Below, one piece after another: positions 42,133-48,205 of a DNA stretch of 48,205 nucleotides (position 1 is the first letter of the stretch; every line of letters begins with the position of its first letter). The notes beneath the pieces were generated by a model that worked only from the letters and a program-made list of their open reading frames with translations, did no database searches and was not told the DNA's origin. The position numbers and the translations under genes are program-made. The stretch comes from JANQTF01 sp036835375. Its GTDB lineage: Bacteria; Bacteroidota; Bacteroidia; J057. The stretch covers positions 1-48,205 of the forward strand of contig DAITMB010000025.1 of the NCBI GenBank assembly GCA_036835375.1, read 5' to 3'.

Positions 42133-42165
42133 ACAGATAGGAATATCGAATGGATTCCTATCTGT
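42133..42165 (-). promoter_or_regulatory. Hairpin abutting the start codon of the M50 protease gene
   Basis: On the minus strand ACAGATAGGAAT, a nine-base loop and ATTCCTATCTGT form a perfect 12-bp stem that ends at the base just before the ATG. It would occupy the ribosome landing region of the mRNA. As DNA it could be an operator for a dimeric repressor. Confidence 0.55.
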
Positions 42166-42268
42166 TGTAGGCTGCTTCGAAAACTTACGATCGTTTTGTC
42201 CTGAATCGTAAAATATTTTGTGGACAGGGATCCTAGAAAAGCCTAACCCTCATTCCCCTCAAAGCCGA

Positions 42269-43384
42269 TCATCTGTATTCCATTTCGACGTCGTCGCTGA
42301 GGGGATGACACTGGCAAGTAAGCACAAACCCTTCCTCAAGTTCGCTCGTGGAGAGTCCCTCCGTCTCATCCATCGCAACAACACCCGATAGCAACATGGC
42401 CCGGCAAGTGGTGCAGATTCCGGATTTGCAAGCGTAGGGAGGATCTAGCTTTGACTCGATAGCAGCTTGTAAAACGACCTGATTTGGGGCCACGTCAATT
42501 AGCGAGATGGAGCCATCTAATTTTACCTTGACTTGACGTGTTGCTGCTGGAAAGAGATTCACACCGTCAAAGTAGCCAGGAAGTTCTTGCGAAACGGGAG
42601 AAGTTAGTGCATAGGCGGCTGCCACTTCCTTTTCGGTGGGCACCGGTGCCGAGTAGTATTCTCGATGAATATCAGCGCCATAAACGGCATGTTTTTCAAG
42701 GGCGCGCTCTGCCTCGTCCATGAGACCATTGGGGCCGCAGAGATAATATTTTTTGCGAAGCTCATCTGTCATAAAGAGCTCGCTAAGAAGATCATAGACC
42801 GTTTCGCGATTTAATCGCCCGGTAGCTCCCTGCCAATCGGGCTCGGGCCGTGTGAGGGTGTGGAAGACATGAAGCCGATCGGGAAAGCGTTGTGACCAAG
42901 CAGTCAATTCTTCTCGGAAAATGATTGATTGGCGGTCCCTGTTGCATAGCCAAAGGCTGACCTTGCTGCCTGGCTGCATCTCCAGCACGGTTTTGAGGAT
43001 AGACATTAGCGGGGTAATACCGCTGCCCCCTCCGATGAGGACATAGTGAAGTGCCGTGCCGGGATCTGGGGTTACCGTAAAGTTCCCCATAGGAGGCATC
43101 ATTTCTACAACATCTCCAGCGCGAAGCTGATCGCGAATAAAGTTAGATACTCTTCCATCGATCACTCTTTTGATTGTCACGCTCAGTCGCTGGTCTGTGT
43201 AGGGAGAGCTGGATAAGGAAAAAGCTCTTCGCAGCGACTCATGGCCGACATCCACCTTCAGGGTAAGATATTGCCCCGGGAGATAGTGAAAGGTAGCAGG
43301 ATCAGGATTTTGGAAAAATAAGGTATAAGCGTCGGGCGTCTCATCTTTGATCTCATCAATCGGAACGGAAGTGAATCTACTCAT
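42269..43384 (-). CDS. Ferredoxin-NADP reductase-type oxidoreductase with C-terminal 2Fe-2S domain (PaaE-like)
   Basis: The protein passes electrons from NAD(P)H through a flavin to a plant-type 2Fe-2S cluster. The start MSRFTSVPIDEIK gives 371 residues. In order: FAD-binding barrel (RAFSLSSSPYTDQ), NAD(P)-binding domain (GGGSGITPLMSIL; YYLCGPNGLMDEAERAL), and ferredoxin domain with C-x4-C-x2-C (ACKSGICTTCRA) and the last cysteine in FVLTCQC. PaaE is the reductase of the phenylacetyl-CoA epoxidase, but no paaABCD genes are nearby. In Bacteroidota stand-alone copies are common, so the acceptor is unknown. Divergent from the NADH dehydrogenase gene. Confidence 0.9.
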   Translation of the reverse strand: MSRFTSVPIDEIKDETPDAYTLFFQNPDPATFHYLPGQYLTLKVDVGHESLRRAFSLSSSPYTDQRLSVTIKRVIDGRVSNFIRDQLRAGDVVEMMPPMGNFTVTPDPGTALHYVLIGGGSGITPLMSILKTVLEMQPGSKVSLWLCNRDRQSIIFREELTAWSQRFPDRLHVFHTLTRPEPDWQGATGRLNRETVYDLLSELFMTDELRKKYYLCGPNGLMDEAERALEKHAVYGADIHREYYSAPVPTEKEVAAAYALTSPVSQELPGYFDGVNLFPAATRQVKVKLDGSISLIDVAPNQVVLQAAIESKLDPPYACKSGICTTCRAMLLSGVVAMDETEGLSTSELEEGFVLTCQCHPLSDDVEMEYR

Positions 43385-43463
43385 GGGGAGGAATAATGAT
43401 CTGAAGGTGTAATTCAGAAAAACAATCAAGAAAAGTCAAGAATTCAAGACCTTCTACCACTTA

Positions 43464-43495
43464 CAAATTTAACCAAATCAGCACCTAGACCCAAA
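43464..43495 (-). promoter_or_regulatory. Promoter of the PaaE-like reductase gene
   Basis: On the minus strand TAAATTTG (43464-43471) matches TAnnTTTG exactly and TTTG (43492-43495) lies 20 bases upstream. Transcription should begin near 43457, 73 bases before the start codon. Confidence 0.65.
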
Positions 43496-43682
43496 CTACT
43501 CACAGGGCTTTTCTTCTTTTTGCATGGGCAGAGTTTCAGATAGGTAGATAAAAGGAAGTATCAAGTGACCCTGGATGGCAATGTTGCTATTTCCCGAAAA
43601 GAGCATTCAGACGCTAACAGAAAAAATCCAGTTTCGTACAGAGAACAGAACACAAAGTTTCAAAAATTACTGAAAGTATTAT

Positions 43683-44996
43683 ATGAAAGCGCTGTTACCC
43701 TCCTCGGCTCTTCCCCGCATAGTCATCATTGGCGGTGGATTTGGTGGAATCAGTTTTGCTCAAGGGCTTGACAAGGCACCCTTCCAGATAGTGATGCTCG
43801 ATAAGCATAATTACCACACTTTTCAGCCGCTGCTGTATCAGGTTGCGACAGGCGGCCTGGAGCCGGATTCCATTGCATTCCCGCTTCGGAAAATGTTCAA
43901 TAAACAGCCCAACCTAGTATTTCGCGTCGCCGAGGTCACTCACATTGACATAGATCTCAAGTGCATCTCCTCTACCATCGGAGAGATTGACTATGACTTT
44001 TTGGTACTGGCTACCGGATCGGTGACCAACTTTTTTGGGATGGAGGATATCGCGACCAATGCGCAGGGCATGAAGTCGATTCCTGAATCGCTGAACCTGA
44101 GAAGCTTGATTCTTCAAAATTTTGAAGAGGCCCTGGAAAAAGAGGGAAAAGAAAAGGAACAACTGATGAAGTTCGTCGTGGTAGGTGGTGGACCCACGGG
44201 AGTCGAAACGGCGGGTGCCCTCGCTGAACTTCAGCGGCACATCCTCCCGATGGATTACCCAGAGTTGGATCTGACTCAGATGGAAGTTCACTTGTTAGAA
44301 GCAGGGCCAAATCTCCTGGCGGGAATGTCTGAAAAGTCTAGTAAAAATGCCAAAAAGGATTTGGAGCAAATGGGGGTGAACGTCAGGACGGGCGTTCGCG
44401 TGAAAGGCTTTGATGGAGAGAAAGTCGACATCATGGGAGAAGTGCCTTTGGAGGCCAAAACCATGATCTGGGCGGCCGGTGTTCAGGGAAATCCCATTTC
44501 CGGCATGAATCCCACCTTGATAGGTCGGGGCAAGCGCGTGATAGTGGATGAGTACCTCCAAGTCAAGGGGTTGAAAGATGTGTTTGCCGTGGGCGATTTG
44601 GCTTTGGTGCAGACTGAAGCATCACCTCATGGTCACCCGCAAGTGGCCCCTGCCGCTGTGCAACAAGGCGAAGCCCTAGCGAAGAACTTTTTGCGGAAGC
44701 ACAAAGGGGCACCATTGCTGCCGTTTGAGTATTTTGATAAAGGATCCATGGCGACCATAGGCCGAAACCGTGCTGTGCTTGACTTTCGAAAGCTGCACCT
44801 CAAAGGTAGAATCGCATGGCTTGGCTGGATGTTCGTTCACCTCCTCTTTCTCATTGGATTTCGAAACAAACTCATCGTATTCATCAACTGGGTGTGGAGC
44901 TACCTGACTTATGACAAGGGAAATCGGCTGATTATCAGGCCATTTATCCGAAATAGAAAAAATCTGGAACCGGTCCCCGCTGCCGAACTTTCTTAG
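43683..44996 (+). CDS. ndh: NADH dehydrogenase, type II (NDH-2)
   Basis: A single-subunit flavoenzyme on the inner face of the membrane that passes electrons from NADH to quinone without pumping protons. The 437 residues have the FAD Rossmann motif GGGFGG (17-22), LDKHNYHTFQPLLYQVATGGL, the NADH Rossmann motif VVGGGPTGVETAGAL (about residue 165), and VFAVGDLALV for FAD contact. The C-terminus has a hydrophobic stretch (WLGWMFVHLLFLIGF) and amphipathic helix (VFINWVWSYLTYDKGNRLI) for membrane attachment. A strong terminator follows. Confidence 0.92.
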   Translation: MKALLPSSALPRIVIIGGGFGGISFAQGLDKAPFQIVMLDKHNYHTFQPLLYQVATGGLEPDSIAFPLRKMFNKQPNLVFRVAEVTHIDIDLKCISSTIGEIDYDFLVLATGSVTNFFGMEDIATNAQGMKSIPESLNLRSLILQNFEEALEKEGKEKEQLMKFVVVGGGPTGVETAGALAELQRHILPMDYPELDLTQMEVHLLEAGPNLLAGMSEKSSKNAKKDLEQMGVNVRTGVRVKGFDGEKVDIMGEVPLEAKTMIWAAGVQGNPISGMNPTLIGRGKRVIVDEYLQVKGLKDVFAVGDLALVQTEASPHGHPQVAPAAVQQGEALAKNFLRKHKGAPLLPFEYFDKGSMATIGRNRAVLDFRKLHLKGRIAWLGWMFVHLLFLIGFRNKLIVFINWVWSYLTYDKGNRLIIRPFIRNRKNLEPVPAAELS

Positions 44997-45016
44997 TAAA
45001 TATCCCGATCAGCCAG

Positions 45017-45061
45017 ATGCCCTGAAAAAGTGCTTTTGATAGCACTTTTCTAGGGCATTTA
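45017..45061 (+). terminator. Terminator of ndh
   Basis: ATGCCCT (45017-45023) pairs with AGGGCAT (45052-45058), and an inner AAAAGTGCT/AGCACTTTT stem extends it. TTATATT follows. It lies 20 bases after the ndh stop, between ndh and the convergent reductase gene. Confidence 0.75.
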
Positions 45062-45127
45062 TATTGAAGTTGACAAGTTGTGTACGAAGGCAAATCTCGT
45101 CGAAGAGATTCTAGTTCAGGAGCCTCT

Positions 45128-45703
45128 TCAACGCCTGGGCACTTGAGCAAGATGTTTGGCCTGCACCAAGGCTTTTGCAAACCATAGGAACTCATTCACA
45201 AAGGATATGGCGTCCTTGGCGAGTTGTTCGTCCAGCGGAATCCCGGGATCTTGATATACCTTTTGAACGAAAGGGACAAGTAGCTTCCTTGGCATGGGAA
45301 ATCCCCCGAGCGAAAGAACCAACTGTTGCATTTGGGTGGAAGCATTGATGCCACCAAATCGGCCCGAGCCTGTAGCCACCACGCCAATGGGTTTCCTTTG
45401 AAACTCAGCCCAGAAATGATCTATGGCGTTTTTAAATGCGCCCGTGTAGGATCCGTGATACTCCGGCGAAATAAACACCAGCGCATCCGCAGTGTGCAAC
45501 TTGGCAGAAAAAGCTACCAAAGCGGGATCCGGGTTCTGAGACTCTCCCCATCTTTCCGTGAAAATTGGCAATTGGGCTTCGTCAAGATCAAGAATTTCTG
45601 CGTGAACATCTGCGTGTTGCTGGAAAAGTTGAAGCAAGTGCAGCGCTGCTTGGTCGGATTTACGATCCTTCCGTGTGGAGCCAAGAAAAAGGGCAATATT
45701 CAT
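45128..45703 (-). CDS. NADPH-dependent FMN reductase family protein
   Basis: A flavodoxin-like reductase of 191 residues from MNIALFLGS (an ATG nine bases upstream is also open). The phosphate-binding loop is GSTRKDRKSD at residues 8-17. The flavin-contact motif is FISPEYHGSYTGAFKNAIDHF and the second is GSGRFGGINA. Members reduce FMN, quinones or metals with NAD(P)H; the true substrate is unknown. It is convergent with ndh and divergent from rpmH. Confidence 0.88.
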   Translation of the reverse strand: MNIALFLGSTRKDRKSDQAALHLLQLFQQHADVHAEILDLDEAQLPIFTERWGESQNPDPALVAFSAKLHTADALVFISPEYHGSYTGAFKNAIDHFWAEFQRKPIGVVATGSGRFGGINASTQMQQLVLSLGGFPMPRKLLVPFVQKVYQDPGIPLDEQLAKDAISFVNEFLWFAKALVQAKHLAQVPRR

Positions 45704-45785
45704 AAACGTCAAATACTAGGAAGCCGCCAAAATGTTTGTGTTGTCTGCAAAGGTCAAAGAATCTCAATTCTTTCCCTAGCTACTC

Positions 45786-45816
45786 TTTGGGATATTCAGG
45801 ATAAATGGTAGTTTTG
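45786..45816 (+). promoter_or_regulatory. Promoter of rpmH-rnpA
   Basis: TTTG (45786-45789), a 19-base spacer and TAGTTTTG (45809-45816) are a perfect match to the Bacteroidota consensus, the best in the window. Transcription should start near 45822, 16 bases before the rpmH ATG. Confidence 0.8.
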
Positions 45817-45837
45817 CAGTCCTGAAAACAAAAGACA

Positions 45838-45999
45838 ATGAAGCGTACCTTCCAGCCCAGTAATCGCAAACGTCGCAACAAGCACGGATTTCGTTCCCGC
45901 ATGGCCAGTGTCGGCGGTAGAAAAGTCATAGCTTCCCGGCGGGCCAAAGGTCGTCACAGACTCACAGTGAGTGACGAAGGCCGTCAAAAGCAAAAATAA
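45838..45999 (+). CDS. rpmH: 50S ribosomal protein L34
   Basis: A small, very basic protein of the large subunit. The 53 residues start MKRTFQPSNRKRRNKHGFRSRM and continue with the conserved GGRKVIASRRAKGRHRLTVS. The length is slightly longer than the 46 residues of E. coli, as is common in Bacteroidota. rnpA begins five bases after its stop. dnaA is not adjacent, so the classical origin arrangement is not kept. Confidence 0.96.
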   Translation: MKRTFQPSNRKRRNKHGFRSRMASVGGRKVIASRRAKGRHRLTVSDEGRQKQK

Positions 46000-46004
46000 C
46001 CCCG

Positions 46005-46439
46005 GTGGCTGAGGCTTCCGGAGCACTTCGCAGTTTTTTTCCCAAGGGAGAAAAGCTCTGCAAAAAAAAGGCATTTGCCTATCTTTTTGAGCACGGCTCC
46101 TCTATCAGAGTAGGTGTGCTCTCTTGTTTTTATACCCTTGTAGTACCGCCCGATCTTGACGAAGCAGTCGTACAAGCTGCGTTTTCGGTGCCCAAGCGAA
46201 AATTTAAGCGGGCCGTAGATCGAAATCTACTGAAGCGTCGCCTTCGGGAATGCCATCGCTTGCATAAGCACTCGCTGTGGGCACAGCTTGAGGCTGCTGA
46301 CAAGCGCCTGATTATGCTTTGGATTTATCAAGCGAGGGAAGTTCAACCCTATCACATGATAGAAAAAGACGTCAAGGCAGTGTTGCGAAAGTTGAGCCAG
46401 CGAATTCGGGCAAGTTGTGATGAGAATCCTGTACCCTAA
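46005..46439 (+). CDS. rnpA: Ribonuclease P protein component, GTG start
   Basis: This is the protein subunit of RNase P, which trims the 5' ends of tRNA precursors with the catalytic RNA. The GTG at 46005 gives 144 residues. The family features are FPKGEKLCKKKAFAYLFEHG near residue 12 and the RNR-type motif KFKRAVDRNLLKRRLRE near residue 65, where basic residues contact RNA. The acidic/basic balance and length are normal. Translationally close to rpmH. Confidence 0.92.
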   Translation: MAEASGALRSFFPKGEKLCKKKAFAYLFEHGSSIRVGVLSCFYTLVVPPDLDEAVVQAAFSVPKRKFKRAVDRNLLKRRLRECHRLHKHSLWAQLEAADKRLIMLWIYQAREVQPYHMIEKDVKAVLRKLSQRIRASCDENPVP

Positions 46440-46452
46440 TCGGGACTTTTTC
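46431..46452 (+). terminator. Possible small terminator of rpmH-rnpA
   Basis: GTaCCC and GGGAC can pair across TAATC, followed by TTTTT (46447-46451). The stem includes the rnpA stop codon and is only five base pairs, so it is weak. Confidence 0.3.
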
Positions 46453-46604
46453 GTTAACTTGAAATTCAAAAGGATGTTCCCCCATCTGATTTCCCTGTCA
46501 TTGATACGATCAGGTAAGTATTCCTGAGGAATGGGTGCAGCGATTCGGTGGGTGAATGTGTACTTTTTGAATCCAATTCTTCAACACGAGCAGCGACACC
46601 CAGC

Positions 46605-48205
46605 ATGATAAAGAAAGTCTTAACAGGGGTACTGGTGCTTTCCACGGCCTTCACCCTTGGTTTTGTCACCGATGGTTCGGACAATTACTTCGAAATTTCA
46701 AAGAATCTCGATATTTTCGGTAAGCTATACCGAGAGACCAATTCCAATTATGTCGATGATCCGGATCCCAATAAATTGATGCGTACGGGCATTGATGCGA
46801 TGCTCGGGACCTTGGATCCATACACGAATTTCATCAGTGAGCAGCAGGCCTCCGATTACGAATTTTTGGCAACCGGTTCCTACGCGGGCATCGGGGCGTT
46901 GATCGGAAAAAGGGACCAAAAGCTCATGGTGCTCGAGCCTTATGAAAAGTATCCGGCAGATGTGTCTGGCCTCAAGGCTGGAGATCTTCTTGTGCGCGTC
47001 GCAGGTTCTGACATTGACGGATCGAAGATGGAGGTGTCTGATGTTCGGAATTTGCTCCGGGGTGAACAAGGGACATCTGTAGAAATTGTGGTGAATAGAA
47101 TGGGCCAAGAACTTACGTTCTCGGTTCTACGGGGTAACATTCGCATCGACAACGTGCCATACTACGGCATGGTGGACGATCGCACTGGCTACATCGCCTT
47201 GACAGGTTTTACCGCAAATGCTGGCCGGGAAGTTGAGCAAGCACTATCCGCCTTGAAAAAAGAGTATGATGTGAAGCAGGTGATTCTTGACTTGAGAGGA
47301 AATCCGGGTGGAAGATTAGACGAAGCGGTGAATGTGACCAATGTATTTATTCCGAGTGATCAGTTGATCGTGGAGACACGTGGCAGAATCGGTTCCTCCA
47401 AGCGAAAGCATCTCTCAAAGTCCGCAGGCTTGGATACAGAAATCCCCTTGGTGGTGCTGGTAAATGGCCGGAGCGCAAGCGCCTCTGAGATCGTTGCAGG
47501 AGCCATTCAAGATTTGGATCGCGGGCTGATCGTTGGGAGCAGATCTTTCGGCAAGGGCTTGGTGCAGAACATTCGCCCTCTGAGTTATAACACACAACTG
47601 AAAGTCACCACCGCCAAATATTACACTCCCAGTGGGCGCTGCATTCAAGCCATCAATTACGCAGAAAAAAATCCTGACGGCAGTGTCGCTCGCATCCCCG
47701 ATAGCTTGCAGACAGCCTTTCAGACCCGAAATGGACGTAAAGTCCTTGATGGCGGCGGAATTGAGCCTGATGTAAAAGTCTCCTCAGATAGCTATTTGAC
47801 CCTTATTACTGAACTGGATCGGCAGGGAATCATCTTCGACTTCGCTACTCAATTTGCCTTGTCCAATCCAGATATTCCTGCGCCAAGAGAGTTCCTGATC
47901 AATGAAGAGCTTTATCAGACCTTCGTTGCCTTCGCCAAGGAGAAGCAGTTTTCTTACACCACCGATGCCGAAAGAAGGCTGGAAGCCCTCGAAAAGACCA
48001 TTCGCACGGAAGACTACGCTGACCAGCTTGCTGGAACTGTGAAAACCCTGAAGAGGCAACTTGAAGCCAAAAAAGACCTTGACCTCAATTTGCACCGCGA
48101 CCAAATCATTCCGCTCATTCGCCAGGAGATCGTGAAGCGCTATTACTACCAGCGCGGCGCCATTGAAGCATCTTTTGTCGATGATGTAGAAATCAAGGAA
48201 GCCTT
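46605..48205 (+). CDS. S41-family C-terminal processing peptidase, 3' end beyond window
   Basis: A periplasmic serine protease of the CtpA/Prc type, 533 codons visible and open at the window edge. The N-terminus has a signal or membrane anchor (MIKKVLTGVLVLSTAFTLGF). A PDZ domain spans about residues 85-165 (SYAGIGALIG; LKAGDLLVRVAGSDIDG). The catalytic domain has LDLRGNPGG and the nucleophile S292 in NGRSASASEI, with K317 and Q321 in SFGKGLVQ; the 25-residue Ser-Lys and 4-residue Lys-Gln spacings match E. coli Prc. The C-terminal part continues with a charged helical region. The order rpmH-rnpA-S41 protease is found in many Bacteroidota. Its substrates are unknown. Confidence 0.93.
   Translation, partial: MIKKVLTGVLVLSTAFTLGFVTDGSDNYFEISKNLDIFGKLYRETNSNYVDDPDPNKLMRTGIDAMLGTLDPYTNFISEQQASDYEFLATGSYAGIGALIGKRDQKLMVLEPYEKYPADVSGLKAGDLLVRVAGSDIDGSKMEVSDVRNLLRGEQGTSVEIVVNRMGQELTFSVLRGNIRIDNVPYYGMVDDRTGYIALTGFTANAGREVEQALSALKKEYDVKQVILDLRGNPGGRLDEAVNVTNVFIPSDQLIVETRGRIGSSKRKHLSKSAGLDTEIPLVVLVNGRSASASEIVAGAIQDLDRGLIVGSRSFGKGLVQNIRPLSYNTQLKVTTAKYYTPSGRCIQAINYAEKNPDGSVARIPDSLQTAFQTRNGRKVLDGGGIEPDVKVSSDSYLTLITELDRQGIIFDFATQFALSNPDIPAPREFLINEELYQTFVAFAKEKQFSYTTDAERRLEALEKTIRTEDYADQLAGTVKTLKRQLEAKKDLDLNLHRDQIIPLIRQEIVKRYYYQRGAIEASFVDDVEIKEA

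Overview
This window comes from a free-living member of the phylum Bacteroidota. The evidence is -7 promoter boxes of the TAnnTTTG type, almost no Shine-Dalgarno sequences, a type IX secretion (T9SS) C-terminal sorting domain, a GldN homologue, HmuY-type haem proteins, a DUF1573 lipoprotein and the gene order rpmH-rnpA-S41 protease. Base composition looks close to 50% G+C by eye. Saprospiria or a neighbouring class is possible, but this was not tested.

Region 1 (1-8.8 kb) is housekeeping. It holds a 3'-truncated tRNA-Pro(GGG), a MerR-type regulator and an M23 murein peptidase on the minus strand. alaS runs the other way, and the two promoters overlap face to face. Next on the minus strand are scpB and an RsuA/RluB-type pseudouridine synthase (coding ends overlapping by 134 bases) and a DUF1573 lipoprotein. 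An orphan terminator marks a candidate small RNA, followed by a small outer-membrane barrel protein and mnmD. Region 2 (8.9-18 kb) is accessory. It has a GH26 mannanase with a cellobiose/mannobiose 2-epimerase, then an AraC regulator divergent from a four-gene haem-type uptake operon. That operon encodes a T9SS-exported HmuY-like protein, a TonB-dependent receptor, a lipoprotein HmuY-like paralogue and a seven-helix membrane protein. Region 3 (18-22 kb) has xerD, prmC and a stand-alone gldN, then 0.7 kb of non-coding DNA with a structured RNA that ends in a terminator just before the ribosomal promoter.

Region 4 (22-40.9 kb) is one uninterrupted fusion of the str, S10, spc and alpha operons: rpsL-rpsG-fusA-rpsJ-rplCDWB-rpsS-rplV-rpsC-rplP-rpmC-rpsQ-rplNXE-rpsNH-rplFR-rpsE-rpmD-rplO-secY-map-infA-rpmJ-rpsMKD-rpoA-rplQ. 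It closes with a strong terminator. tuf, rpoBC and adk are absent. Two genes or reading frames have perfect AGGAGG sites, which is rare here: rpmJ and a 23-codon leader frame that overlaps the start of rplB. Region 5 (40.9-48.2 kb) has an M50 membrane protease with a hairpin touching its start codon, a PaaE-type flavin/2Fe-2S reductase divergent from a type II NADH dehydrogenase, an NADPH-dependent FMN reductase, and rpmH-rnpA followed by an S41 C-terminal processing protease cut by the window edge.

The most unusual items are the doubled HmuY/T9SS uptake operon, the rplB leader frame, the switch-like RNA upstream of rpsL and the orphan small-RNA candidate near 7.1 kb. No insertion sequence, prophage or CRISPR array was seen.
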